Shown here piece after piece: positions 23,142-36,500 of a DNA stretch of 64,000 bases; position 1 is the stretch's first letter; the number at the start of each line of letters is the position of its first letter. The stretch covers positions 186,001 to 250,000 of the forward strand of contig CAJNOJ010000110.1 of NCBI GenBank assembly GCA_905250025.1. Reading direction: 5' to 3'. Under the pieces are notes generated by a model. It worked only from the letters and a program-made list of their open reading frames with translations. It did not search any database and had not been told where the DNA came from. The translations under genes and the position numbers were made by a program. Source of the stretch: Adineta ricciae. Its lineage: Eukaryota; Rotifera; Eurotatoria; Adinetida; Adinetidae.

Positions 23142-25631
23142 TTAACGTTCTTCTTCCGCACGCCATTCAACTTTTTTACGATGACTTTCAAGTGCATCTC
23201 GTAATTTTTTATCTATCATTTCCTCTGTTAATGTTCCATCTTCCGAAGCATAAGCAGATGCCTAAAAGAAAACACACAAAGAATAAAGTAGATTAGTTTT
23301 TTTCCGCTGAAATCGACTAACTTGGCAAGCGGCTAACAATTTCGCAATCTCACGACCAGAAAAGCCATCCGTACGTTGAGCTAATTCTTCACATTTCTTC
23401 TCGAAATCAAATGCGCCAAGCTTAATTGGACTGCAACAAATCAAATCAATTTCGAAGTACTAAGAACGAATGTTCTCGCTTTGCTTGAAACTTACCGACG
23501 GCGTTCAGCTGATTTCAGAATGTATGTGTCGAAGTAGAGATAAGTCATTCGACGACGTTCGGCAAGCGTTGGTAGAACAAACTGAACCATTTCATCCAAA
23601 CGATCGTTTACGGCCCAATCGAATTGTTCTGGTTCATTACTGGCAAGGACTAACATAAACCTAAGGCAGAAGGGGAAGTTGTGATCCATTTATCACTTTA
23701 ATTACCAGAAGAATCCTCTTTTTTTTTGCCTATTTCCTTCTCTTTCAACTTACCGACTCGACTGTTCACCAGTGCGATAGAGAAATGCGTTCAATGCCGC
23801 ACGCATGTCTTCACCGATTTTTTCCTAAATCAACACAAAAGAAAAGAAGTTGAATCGGATAAAAAACGCTTCAATGTGATCTGGAAATAAACTCACAGTG
23901 GCTCGTTTTCTCAAGAACGCATCGGCTTCGTCGATGAATAACAGTAAACCACGACGGCTTGTTTGAGACCAATCAAATACCTTATGTATGGCTGTAACTG
24001 CCTCACGTCCTAATGGTGCTACATCACCACCGGTCATAATGGCGTAGTCAAGGCCTGAATGAGCTGCTAATTTCTAAAACAAGTGAAATATCTTCTTCTT
24101 TGCACGAAAATTCTCCTGCTTAGATGATTTACCTTAGCAAACAGAGTTTTGCCTACAAACAAAAGAACATGAAGAAATGCCAGCAGAAGATTAAAAAACT
24201 AACCTGTGCCGGGTGGTCCATGCATCAGTAAATTTCTAAACAATCCGTAATTTTTCTTTGTAAATCTTGTTGCAATCGCAATTTCTCGCAGACGCGATTC
24301 AAGAGCAGGATCAAGTACGACTCCTTTCAATGAATCTTCAGCATTAGAGAAAAAGAAGCGTCGAACGGTTTTCACTGGAGCGCGAAGTGCAGTAAGCAAA
24401 GTAGTTCTTGACGTTTCACGGATTAACGACGGTTTACCAAGCCGTGAATCAAGATATTTCACTGCAGTTTGAGTAGCACCACGAGCAGAATAGACACCAA
24501 GAGCAAGTAAAGTAATACCACCGGTCTAAAAGATAAATACGAATGCTAGTATTCCACCAAGGGATGTCGCTGATCATTTGTGTACTTACAGCCATTAGAA
24601 TTTTACTTGGATTTTCGAGTAAACTTGTAATACCAGTTCCAACCACACTTCCTGCTGTTTTAATACTGTCAAGAACGGTCTTGCGTTGTTCCTCAGCTTT
24701 GAGTTTAATCTGTTCAAGATAAATTTCTCGATTCTCGCGTTCGATTTGTGCTTTGCCTTTGAGTTCGGCTTCGAGTCGTTTCATATCATATTGATGACGC
24801 ACTTGTTCCGCGTATTCAATAGAACCTAAAACATATGAAAATGATGGTGAACATCAAAGCAATCACCAGAACGAACGTTGTTTCATTTCTTCTTGTTTTC
24901 GAACAGATTCTTCTTGTCGGCGACGTTCTTCATCTTGTAATCGAGCCTAATAAATTGAAAAATAATCTCTTTTGAATGTTTATATATAACTTTGCTTTAT
25001 AGTACTTGTTCAGCAGCTTGATCTTGCATACGTTTACGTGCTAATTGATCTTGAAATTTTGCTCGCTGAAGAGAAGACAACGGACAGAGGTGAGAAAAAG
25101 AAATTAAAAACGAGTAATTGCAGATTGATACCTCATTTTGATGATGCGTTTCATCATTCATCATTCGTCGCTTTTCTTCGTTCAATTGTTGTTGATGTTT
25201 GAAACGAATTTCTTCTTCATGTTGAGCATATTCCTAGTTGACAAGAACAAATATGTGTACATCAATGATTTGATGTTTCGTACCTTCATTTGCTTTTGAA
25301 TTTCGAGCTGCTTCGTCTGTTCTTGCATTTTAACAACATCAAACGCTTGATTTGCATGTGCTAAATATAAACAAGATGAAGGTGATGAGAAGATTCACCG
25401 ATCATTGCACGTACGGGAACGTTCAAGTTCTTTAGCAGCTTGCGCAGCACGTTCGAGAGCCGTTGAATCGAATTTATAGATAGATTCCCGTCCTGCATAC
25501 GATTTTGGATCTGGGTTGCTTGACGATTTGTTGTTTCCACTGTTATCGGGTGGGAAAGATGAACCACCATCACCAGCACCTTGTGGTGGAAGATCGAGCA
25601 CCGGTTTTTTATAACCAAATATCCACGACAT
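23142..25631 (-). CDS. ATAD3: ATAD3, mitochondrial AAA ATPase
   Basis: Mitochondrial inner-membrane AAA+ protein that spans toward the outer membrane and affects nucleoid organisation, cristae and cholesterol handling. It starts [20 protein letters not shown]; a splice acceptor (TTCTAG) directly abuts the ATG. Order: Pro/Gly-rich N-terminus; long coiled coil rich in Gln, Glu, Arg and Lys (exons between about 25420 and 24600); a hydrophobic Gly-rich stretch ([11 protein letters not shown], then [17 protein letters not shown]) near 24640-24475; and the AAA domain. Walker A is GPPGTGKT, split by an intron (about 24210 and 24150). Walker B is [12 protein letters not shown] near 23910-23945. The frame ends VEWRAEEER. 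All catalytic motifs are intact. About a dozen exons with 50-90-bp introns. Confidence 0.93.
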
Positions 25632-26138
25632 CTAGAATGAAGTGAACTTTTCATATGCATATGATGTACCTCGACTGAAAGCAAAAATAAGTTGATGCAA
25701 TGTTGATTACTCATTTGGGCGGTTGGTAAAATCTCTAGAGTCTCATTTCCGACGCTTGGCTAATTAAATTAGTGGCTTATCGGAAAGCTCATATTCGATA
25801 ATCTCGATTATTTGCCTGGGAATATTGAACAAAGAAGTTGAAAAATGACTTCAGACTGGCGAATAAGGAACGAATGATGATAACAAGTTCAGTCCCCTAC
25901 AGGTGTCGCCCAGTTCATTTATACTCATGTGTGACCTCCATCAGCCTTTTGATTTTAAAGTAATCCTTGGTACAAAGATAGTTCTAGAAAATAAAGATCA
26001 CGAAAAAAAACTTTTCTCAAGATGGAGTTTCTCCTTCAACTCGAATGGCTATTGACACAAAAGTGTCCAATTGGATTGGTGCGTTCGTTATTACAGAGAA
26101 CATCTTAGTGCAATTGTGAAAATTTATTCCAATTCAAC
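25632..26138. promoter_or_regulatory. Divergent promoter region, ATAD3 and RBM4-like
   Basis: A 507-bp spacer between two divergently transcribed starts. It must hold both promoters, possibly shared. I see no clear TATA box or coding sequence. Confidence 0.5.
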
Positions 26139-27450
26139 ATGCCAACGAAGCTATATATCGGAAACGTTCCTCAGGCGATTAATCCAACGGAATTAAAAGA
26201 ATTATTCGAGAAATATGGAAAAGTTCTTGAATGTGACATCATTAAAGATTATGCTTTTGTGGTAAATTACGTTAGAATGATGTTCTATGTGTTCATTGTC
26301 ATGTTGTTTTATAGCATATGGAAGATTCCAGTAAAGCCAAGGCATCAATCGCTGCTTTGAATGATTTTAATTTGAAAGGAAATCGTATTAGAGTTGAAGT
26401 ACAAATTGTTTTTTTTCTGGATGTTGTGTATACTTGCTTATCGCTATCTATTTTCTTAGTTATCAACAACGCAACTTCGCAATGGAAGTCGTTCATCGTA
26501 AGTAATTGAAAAGATCATTGAACACAAGAATTTTACTTCGAAATCTAGACGTCGCGAAGATTCACCACGTCGACACTCAAGTTCCACGTCTTCGCGATCA
26601 TCTCGGTTAGTTCGACTTATTAAGTTTCACCTAAGTCAACTTTCTTTTTCTATGAAATTAGACGAGAGTACCCGACGACGTCATCAAGTCGAAGTGGCGG
26701 TTATTCTAGCGGCGGCGGCGGTGGACCAGATCGATCGTATCCGAGTATGCGTAGTAGTTACATGGATGCAAGATCTCGTCCGTATGATTCCCCATTCGAA
26801 CGTCAACGAATGCCACCACCTCCACCTCCAATGAGCTATGGCGATCCGTACAGTATGCGTAACGGTCCTGTCGATATGTACGGTCGTGATGATCCATATC
26901 AACATCGCGGAGCACCTATGTCGATGAGTGATCATTATGGGCGAGGACCATCAATGCGGTATGTCGTTGTTCGTACATAATAACAGAAAAATGCTGTCGC
27001 GAGATTTGAAAAAAAAAGAACGCCGGTCTTTCTCTGATTATCTTTCTCTTTCACTTTCGTTCAATCGAACGTCCATATTGGCAAACTCCGTTTCAGGTCA
27101 AGTTACGATGCTTATCCTGCGTATTCATCTGGTTCGAGTTCGATGGGATCGTCAAGAAGGTAAGCACGTCAGAATGCGGACATGAAAGAAAAGACAATCA
27201 AAAACTAATTTCTTATTATAACGAGATTGCCACGAAAGGAATTCGTTACTTGAATGTCAAAATCAATCTATCGTTTTTCGTATTCATGTACTCTCGTAAT
27301 AGTCGATATGCATCGTCGCCGCCGCCGTCGTCGTCACGTAATGGATCCGACCGTTATGAATCATCATCTCGATCATCATCTTCTCGACGAACGTCCAGAC
27401 GATCACCGCCGCCGCCGTCATCTTCGAGTTCGTCACGATCACGTCGATAG
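26139..27450 (+). CDS. RBM4/Lark-like RNA-binding protein with one RRM
   Basis: Exons: 26139-26261, 26315-26398, 26460-26497, 26549-26605, 26662-26958, 27097-27159 and 27303-27450. The N-terminus is one RRM: RNP2 is LYIGNV and RNP1 is YAFVHME, split by the first intron. [20 protein letters not shown] and the end LSTTQLR closely follow the RRMs of RBM4/Lark, which act in splicing and translational control. The rest is low complexity: RS/SS-rich, a GGGGG run, a [10 protein letters not shown] stretch with Tyr/Arg/Gly, and a final [11 protein letters not shown] and Ser/Arg tail. I see neither a second RRM nor the CCHC zinc knuckle typical of RBM4, so it may instead be an SR-type protein with an RBM4-like RRM. 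Confidence 0.82.
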
Positions 27451-28081
27451 TTATACCATCGTTTTCCAGATTTTCTTACGGACATTTTGTTTTTGAACAA
27501 ATAAATAAGAACCATCATGATCACATCGATTTGTTTCTTCAATTGATCAGACAGAATTTTTGATATTCTATGATTTTTTTTTGAAAATAATCAGTCGAAA
27601 AATTCTCTTGTTGTCTTTTTTGTATGTTTATGTGTGATTATATATATATATACTAGTAATAAACAAGAAACAAATCTATAGAGCTACTACTTTTTTCGAA
27701 TAGACATGTTATCTTGTGTATTCTTTCACTTACTTATGAATCTATTGGCACGCGAGATTATTTTCTTTATTCACGATAGTATTGATTCTCGCTTTTGCTT
27801 CAAATGATTCCTAAGTCGTGCTCGTCTTTCTTTTATACGATAGTGTTTGTAAGTTGATAGTAGCATTTTTCTATCGTTGGTTCGCTCATTTATTCACTCA
27901 CTTGCATGCGCACATGCGGCATTTATACAGAATCAGCGATTTTCCGCTTCCTGTTATCGAAAGTGCAACATAAAAAAAATGATGATGAGGAGGAGGAGAA
28001 AGAAAAACGAGTGTTTCTCTTTGTCTGCCATTCGTCATAAACCGTTCTGGAAAATACTACAGACATTTGAACGGAACCATC
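27451..28081. other. Intergenic between RBM4-like and 7B2
   Basis: It holds the RBM4-like 3' UTR with AATAAA at 27500-27505, a short TA run near 27640, and the upstream region of 7B2. No gene seen. Confidence 0.6.
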
Positions 28082-28902
28082 ATGCAGTATAAATTATCGA
28101 AAATTACAGCAATATTAATTCTCTTTGTAATCCAACGTATTCAAGCCGTCGATTGGATAGACTATGATCAAGCACCATCAAATATCGATCTTCTATACGA
28201 TGATGATGCGGATCAGTATTTAAGTGCGCTGACACGTGACGACGAAAAAGAAATTCATAGTCCAATCATCACCGGTTATAAATATGTATCAGGTAGGATT
28301 TGCTTTAATGTAATTCAATTTTATGATCGATTGATGTTCTGTTCAGGCGGTGCAGGTGAAGGACGACAGCATTTAAGTCCAAGTGGTGAAATTCCTAATC
28401 ATCCAGAAGTTAAAACCGACGATGAATTACCATCATTTTGCCATCCACCAAATCCTTGTCCGCTAGGTTTTGAAGGTATATGTTTCTAGAAGAAGAAATA
28501 TTCTATATGTGAGAAAGAGTTTTAGACGAAGATTGTGATTCATCACCAATGGCAGCTTTCACAGCAGAGTACAGTCGTTTGTATCAATCGAAACAGAACT
28601 GTCAATGTGACAAGGATCATGATGCGTGTGGAAATAAGAATGGTTTCGATCAACCATCGACAAAAGCGTCTAATGACAATCTAAAACGATCTAGACGTGT
28701 TGGTCGAGTATGTCCTTTTTAGTTTCTAAGAGTGAAAGAAAGCATAGCGGTTATTTTCTTTTCTCGTTTACTACAGAACGTACATTCCGTGCCAAGAACA
28801 AAAACTACGTTGAAAAATTCTTCAGATCGTACTTCGCTACATCAAAGTCAAACGTTACGATTTCACATTGCAAAAAAGTCGCCGACCGGTATGAGTCTTT
28901 GA
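28082..28902 (+). CDS. SCG5: Neuroendocrine protein 7B2 (secretogranin V)
   Basis: Chaperone and inhibitor of prohormone convertase 2 in the regulated secretory pathway. Exons 28082-28292, 28347-28475, 28526-28707 and 28777-28902. It starts MQYKLSKITAILILFVIQ, a signal peptide. The family core is plain: YVSGGAGEGRQHLSPSGEIP, then HPPNPCPLGFE with the polyproline motif that binds proPC2. A dibasic region (LKRSRRVGR) fits the cleavage site that frees the C-terminal peptide. That peptide contains HIAKKSP, matching the VVAKKS element that blocks PC2. I started at the first ATG giving a signal peptide. It implies peptide-hormone processing in this animal. A polyadenylation signal lies at 28912. 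Confidence 0.92.
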
Positions 28903-29288
28903 ACGGCATGAAATAAAAATCGTTTAAATCATATGTCATGCTCATCTCCAAGTTTAAACATACGTTTCGTCGGCTAAATAAGACGAAGAAAACTAATAAA
29001 ATGAGCAAGTATAATATCATCGAGGGAAAAGCATTTCCGATTATGAAAACTATTAGAGCATCATGGAAAACAAAGAGAATAGTTTCTCTGCTCATGATCT
29101 ACAGATTGATTATTTATCATTAGTAATATGTTTCAGCAGTGATCCCAAATGGATATGCACTTTTAAGATACTTTGTCATTAGAACAACGTCATCAATATT
29201 TGAACCATTTCGTGTCGGATCAAAATGATTGGTACTTTATTAGAAAACCCCACCTCCGATAAAACGCAGAACTCCATGGCACTCTTTT
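28903..29288. other. Intergenic, convergent 3' ends of 7B2 and dynein
   Basis: A 386-bp spacer with AATAAA for 7B2 at 28912-28917. No supported gene. Confidence 0.6.
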
Positions 29289-32200
29289 TCACTCTAGCGA
29301 TGACGCTAAAACAGCAACACCACGCTCATAAAAGTGAAACTCTGAAGTATTCGATTGACCAGCTTTCACATTAATTGTGCAAAGTAGTTCTGTTCGAAGG
29401 CCATTACCATATACTGGTAGAGTCACTTCTTGCTGATCCGTTTTCTTGCTTGCTAATGTTGGATCATTGGGCATTTTCCATTCGATCGTTAAAAGAGGAA
29501 TGTCATCCAGAATTGCACTGGAATAAAACAAAGTATTATTGCGACATGATGCGCCTTGCAATTTCAATCCTAAATAGTCCGAAATACACAGATTTCAATG
29601 AAATTGATATATTCGAGTAAGAAATACCGGTAATCAAAAACGTGTTTTCTTTCTTTGCGTCCACCTGTGATGGCTGATCCATCATATGAACATGCATAAC
29701 AAGCTCTTCTAGTGAAACTTGTAACGTTTGAGCAGCGCATTGACGTGTTGCAGTAAGATATGCTTCGGGTGTAAATAGGCCACCGAGCCACATTTCCACT
29801 TTCTAAATACACACAGTCAAATGATAGAAAATCGAACGAACATTCGTTGGTATGTACTCGTAAAGATTGCACGCCTTCATTTGTTGTCAGTGTTGCTAAT
29901 TTATCAAGTTGTTTCAAGCGAGCAACAAAATCCGACATCCATTGCATGGCACTGATACGTGGCGGTACACGATACTTCTTCCATGTTGGTGGTGTGATAC
30001 CTAGCATTCAGAAACAGTCACGTGTAGGTTGTGTTCAGCAGTAATAATACCTTACCCTTGGATAAATTATTCAATATATCACGCGTGTCATTTGTTTGTT
30101 TTTTACTTCCATCGCATACGGCTTGGATATCCGCAAGGTCTTGACGAACTGCACGGAGTAGATTTGCGGCAAAATTAACTTCACGTTCGACACATCGAAA
30201 CAAAGGATCTTTGATATTCTCAGATGTGCGCTTCATTGTTGGTAATCCCTACAGTTACGCGAAACGAGGGAACAATTTAGTTGGAGTTCTGCTGGGAGAT
30301 AGGAGAAGTAGAAATACTTTAGGTAATAGTTTCTGCCAATTCTGTGTTGTATGTTGCACATGCACCATCCATGCTGGACGTCCGGCATCATCACCTTCTT
30401 CTTTACGTTCGCTGGTGTCCAGATCTTAAGATGAAAAGAAAACAATTCAATTATTATTGGTTATTGTTCAACTATTTACCAATAGTTAGAGCAGTCTCAT
30501 CCGCCTGATCACATTTTAGTAGATCAATTGCAAATTTACTTCCTAAAAGAAAGACAAAGTTGATAGTTAACACAACTGATCGAATATTGGCACGCACCTT
30601 CACTAATTAATAGCACCTTTTCTGCATTATCTGGTAGGCCAAGCCAAGTCGGCTTCTCATGTGCTGGAAGATTTTTTACCCATTCAACATATTTAGCTTT
30701 GGTTGTATCTTGCGGTATGGGTATCGACAATGACGAAGCATCATCTTTAATCAACGGATAGGAGCTATTTAAACTCTCTTGACAGAAGAATTTGCCCACA
30801 AAAGAAGCAAGAAGACGCTGATCGAATCGATTATCTAATCGTCCACCATAGATACACGAAGCAACCAAGTATCGAAGTGCATCCCAGGCAACATCCTAAT
30901 GTACAAAGTAATATTTACGTTTTCTGACTTGATGTACCAACCTCTTTGCCTTCGCCGCGAATCCATTGATCAATTGTGTCGCATGCGAAACGTAAATCAC
31001 TCTCGTTAATTTCATAATGTTTAGACCAACCCAGTGGTGTATAACGTAAACGTTCTGTGACAAGTGCGTGAAGCCAAGCCAATCGAAAGTAAGCTTTTGC
31101 TCGTATATGTGGCACTCGTTCCATACGAGTTCCAGAAAATTCATTCAGTGTACGCATGAGGCTCGCGCGTATGCCCGTCGCTGGTTCGAACACTAAGCAC
31201 AGACCCATTCGTAACAAACTCGTTGGAAGCTAAATCGACGTTTGACATTAAATAAGTACTAACACAGAAAGAGAGCAACCATACTTTCGGATGGATTTCT
31301 GTGGAGAGAAACAAACGAAATGATTCTTGAGGTTTCAATGAATGCAGTTTCTTCTCTAATTCTTTCAGCCATTGTGGCGCCAAATGAACGTTTTTCAACA
31401 GTACCCAATCGCCTTGTTTAGATGCACTAGTGATTGCTTGTTCGGCTAATGTAAAGCCTTCCGCAGAACCTACAAGAAAACAGTGCACTGGTGAATAAAA
31501 GCAAAGTAATTCTTCTCTATACCAATAGCAATGCTTGTCAATTTTTTATTCAGATTGGTTGCTAATTCTTCTACACGATTTGATGCATCATGGCCCGGAA
31601 CAGAGCACAGCAGAATAGGTGTTAAACCATGTATCTACAAATGTTAATAATACCGCATCATTAGATATTATGGAAGAAAATGAATCCGTTTGCTATACTT
31701 CTTCGTTGATGATTTGTTCCAAGTTTAATAATGCGTCAGCTTTTTGAGTGAATTCCGGACCGAAAACGCTTTCCACGAATAATTTCGCTGCAAGGATCAA
31801 ACGATCGGGCCGTACAGCACGTGTCAATAACATTCTAAAATCAATCGAGATTTATATACGAGATCCTTGTTTTATTCAAACTTACGCGTAAACAGCCGTA
31901 TTGATTGGATTTGTTTTATCCCCGGTATTTTCCCAAAAAACTGGAACTTGCGTTGCAACATCAGTACTACTCACCCATTCATCGAATGCAACTGAACTCG
32001 ATTCGATTTTCCGTTGGAGGTTTTTAAACGGTGGAACATTTGCTGCCAAATGTGACAACGCCCGTTTCTAATAACAAACTAGAAGTGAGTCGAAACAAAC
32101 GAGCAACCAATTACCTGTGGTTCTGATAGCTTATTTTGAATGTTGAGCATTTCTGCATTCTCTTCCAGTGCTTGAGCCATCTCAAAAAATTCGTTTTCAA

Positions 32201-33500
32201 AAGCCATATTTTCCCTAAGACGGGCGATATACTATAATGCAGTACAAAAACAAATATCAACATACCCGATGATATTCTTCAAATAGATTCTTGTCAATTG
32301 AACAGCTAACGTGACTCGATCTCGATGTAACATACCACGTGAAACACGAACGAAGATTGTCTCGAATAAACTTTTCAAAATAATATCCAATCGTTGGGCC
32401 GAATCAGTAATCGACTCTAAGCGTTTGTTATGATAGAGAATATGTTCAAAAATTTCCATAAAAAACCTCAACGAATACTGATACAGCATATGAATCTAAG
32501 AGAAAAAGGAACAAAGGACGAGTGTAATCCAGCTGACTCTTTATCTTACGGCGGATAGTGATGAAAGGGTAAAGAAGATACTACTACATGCTTTTGCCAT
32601 TGGTAGGTATTCGTGTGAAACCTTTTCGACTTCATTGAGAATCACGTCAGTTTCTTCCACCTTTTGCATGATTTCGGATGCTTCTGTTTTGATCTTTTCC
32701 AGTGTAGCAATCACTCTAATAGCGTGAAAGAGAATAAAATTCAAATGTAAACGAATTGGACTGATTTACTTGTCGTTATCCAAGATGGTTCCTTCAGATT
32801 CGTTGAGTACTTTTAATAAATTATCTTCTAAATGACGCAATTTGGCTGCAAATTCGCCTTGTAGCTTCATCAAATCAGATCGTTTTGCATCAATATCGGG
32901 TCGTTCGGCTCGTAAGATCTTATATAAGCATTGCGATTGTAAACTTGATCGTGTAACAGTGAAATTAACGAATGTCACACGTGAGCAAACATCTGGCCCA
33001 AATTCCGCCTTAGAAAAACAGAATTCAAACAATTACTAGCACAATCAATGATTTGTTGTGTCTTACATCTGAATCCCGTGTAAATAGAAACATGCGAAAT
33101 GTAGGAGAAAAGTCGATATCTTTATCGCCAATTGTAATGAGAACTCGACCGGATGTTCGTCGAAGATCACGAATAAGCACTGGATTGATCAAGGGATCGA
33201 AATTTTCAGCATCATGAATGAACAAAGTGGTACCAAATCGAAGAGCACTTTCAAGCTGTTTACGAAAGTTGACATCCATGAAACTGAACTGCACATTTTA
33301 GAACAATAACATTGATAATAATCAGATTACCTGGTTTGTACAATGTTTTTCTCTCGATATTCTCGGTAGAGAAATTCAAATGCTTGTCCACTCGGATCAA
33401 TAATTAATGGATAACGAGTAAAACGTTTCAACATCACCGCATTCTCTCGACATAGATCATCACTTGGTAACATATTCATTTCCCATCGGAGTCGTTCATC
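29289..33500 (-). other. Dynein AAA5, AAA6 and C-terminal domain
   Basis: AAA5: [59 protein letters not shown] and [17 protein letters not shown]. Then [18 protein letters not shown], and AAA6 with [33 protein letters not shown] and [16 protein letters not shown]-terminal domain: [46 protein letters not shown] and [16 protein letters not shown]. Confidence 0.92.
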
Positions 33501-36500
33501 AGCATCGGATACATACTATATACACATTATGAAATCTTCTATCGATTTAAGAAATAAACGACCTTACTTCTACACGAGCTAAATCATGCTTGAACGGGAT
33601 TCTAGCTTTATCTAAATGATTTTGCCATTGTTGATAGAGAATTTGTCTCGTCATTTGATCGAAATAACCCGTATAAGCTAAGAATGTTGAAATGAGAAAT
33701 CCATCACCGATCAATGTTGCCAACTGGGTCTGATAACTTTCGCTCGTTGTTTCCCAACGCACTTTTTCCAAACTTAAGTTCTTAATCAATGCAATCGACC
33801 GTTCGACTTTCGATTCAACTTGCGAAAGATCTGTTTTAATTGCCTGTGCTGCAGATATCAAATCTGCATATTCAGTTTTATACTGAGCGATGCTTGTTTC
33901 CAATGTTGCAATTAAATCGTTCGTTTGTTGCATATCCGCTACCTTTTTCTCGGCTTCCTTTTCTAAACTCTTCAATTCGTTTCGTAGCGGTTCGACTTTA
34001 CTCAACATATCCGCATAAGTCAACTGGGCTGTCGCCCATTTCACCAATGGGCCACATGCAGCAGAAGCACGATTCACTTTATCATACGAATAATCAGGAT
34101 TGTTTAAATATTTCGTCTTCATCTTATTGACAATGGCAGGACTGAAGAAAAACATTTGATGAGTTGACAACGAGCGATTAAAAGGAGAAATTTTTCTTAC
34201 GTGATATTATCCGTGTCGAAATTAACGATTGTTGAAATAAAATTTTCACGCATCATTATACTACGGATCGATTTCCAGTCAGTTGTTTCTTCACCCAACA
34301 GTAAACAAATCGATTCCAATGTTAATTTGACACCTTGTGGAGGATTGTTCAGATTTTTGATTTCGACTAAGTTCTGTTTCTTGATAGATTTCACCGCTAG
34401 AAAAAATCATCTACTGAGAAGAAAGATACGAATGAAAAATTTTCAACCTTGTTGAGCTTCTTGCACAGCCGGTTCGACTTTATCCAAATCTTGCATGACT
34501 ATCTTGCGTTTTTCTGCGATTTGCTCTTGTTGTTTCTACGCAAATAAGTATCAGAACTATTTCGAAATACTACATAGCAAATGAATCTATATACCACTAA
34601 GACAACTTGTAGTTCTTGTGAACTGATTCGTTTTTTTTCGGCTTCTTGTTGATCGTGAACCATTTGCTTTAATTTCAAATTAGCTTCTTCGTTTTTATCA
34701 TTCAATTCCTTTCTTTTATCAGCTAATGACGTTTGTAATTGTTCCACTTGAACGACAGTTTCGTGAATCTTGTCGAGACCGACAATTAAATGCTGGCGAG
34801 TCTCTTCGATTTCAGTTCGTTTCTCTGCTGTGATTTTGATCTATACGAAAACAAATTCAATGAAGAATTCCATACAACACACCTCTGTCCTTACAAAATG
34901 TTGAATAGCATCAAGAAAGTGACTTGGAGTAATGATGATTGTTTTCGTCGTAGAACCTTTTTTACGCAATGTCTCATTTAATTTGTGCAGTGATTGATGA
35001 ACGAAAACAAACGCATTGTTGATCACATCACGATAAGTTGGTTCAACGGGCAAACTCGCTACTAGACGGCTCAATGTCTTCGGAGCAGTATACTAAAACA
35101 AAACAGTAGTCTTGCTTTGAATCAAATCAAGTTATTTACGTCAGCTTTTTGTATGTCAACGCTCTGTGCTAATTCACTTGCTACATGATAGTAAGCATCC
35201 AAGGACCAATCGCCAAGCCAATCTAAGACACATCGATTGAACAGAGCAGGTGATGTCGATGCTCGATCACGTAGACCATTAGCACTCGGATTCATTGTGA
35301 AAACCACATGGAGATTTCTCATCACCTAATAGGGTTCAAACCGAAAATGTTATGATCGTTTCAATCACTCGTCAAAACATACTTGTATTGTAAACCATTT
35401 GTAGAGTTCATCGTTGGAATCCAGCATCAAGCCTTGTCGTTGTGCGCCTTCTTTACATAATGTTAGCAAAGCGGAATATTCATCGCCTTCGAATAAGCCA
35501 GGAACTTCTCCATTAGCTAATAGAGTATTCATTCGTTCGAGAAAACTACTATCCATAACATTCGACTCATCGAGAAGAAAAACAATCTTTTCTCCTTTGC
35601 AACCTGAACGACGTAATAGCTGACGTAAATCATCGTCAAAATCAGCGGCGGTATATTTATTGTGTACCTAAACGTCAGTTGGAATCTGTACGTTTCCAAA
35701 CATTCGATTAGCAAGTTTTACTTTCAATTGAAAGAAACTGATTTGATTTAACCACGAAACAAATCGACAGAGTGTAGCTTTGCCAGTGCCAGATAAGCCG
35801 ATCAGTAGAAGATGACCTTGTGGTTGACGAAATACCCGATCAATTCGTAGGACTTGATCGAGCACTTGATTGAAAAGTACGAGATGAATCCCGACTTCTT
35901 CTTCGTAGTATATCTTCAAAAGATGCAGATAAATCAAACATTCAAATCAAACGAGATTTGCACATACTTTTAACCTTCCTTGAATATATTGTCGTAATTC
36001 TTCTTCATCGATCGAAGCATAGTGTCCTGCTAACCAATCACTGAATAGAATTGGTCGTTTCAACGCAACATTCAAATCAACATTGCCAAAATGTTTAGCT
36101 GCGATGTCGTCAATCGCTTTTTCTGTCCATTGACGTTCATAATCGTAGATCAATCTAAAATTCCCAACAAAGGATAGTCTTTAAAAACAAGTCCAAAGTC
36201 TTCGTTTTTCAAACCGATCATGGAATAAACGTAGTGCTTCATGGGCCCAGAGACGAACCAGATCTTCTACGTTTAAACTTTGAACATTGCGAATAGCTTC
36301 GTTGATACCCCGTACCCATCGAGTCATCTCACGAGGCGAATAAACATAATGAGGTTGTTGATCAACAGTGAATTGTTCCTAAATAATCATACACATTGGG
36401 TCTAAGAAAAATTCGATGGTAATCTACTTGTGTCATTAGAAAGAATTCAACCATCGCATTTGTTAGTGCATCTGCTGACGACTTCAAATTGCTGAATTTC

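Noticed and set aside
28805-29123. Frames on both strands after 7B2
   Set aside because: They overlap the last 7B2 exon and its 3' UTR and have no protein-like features.
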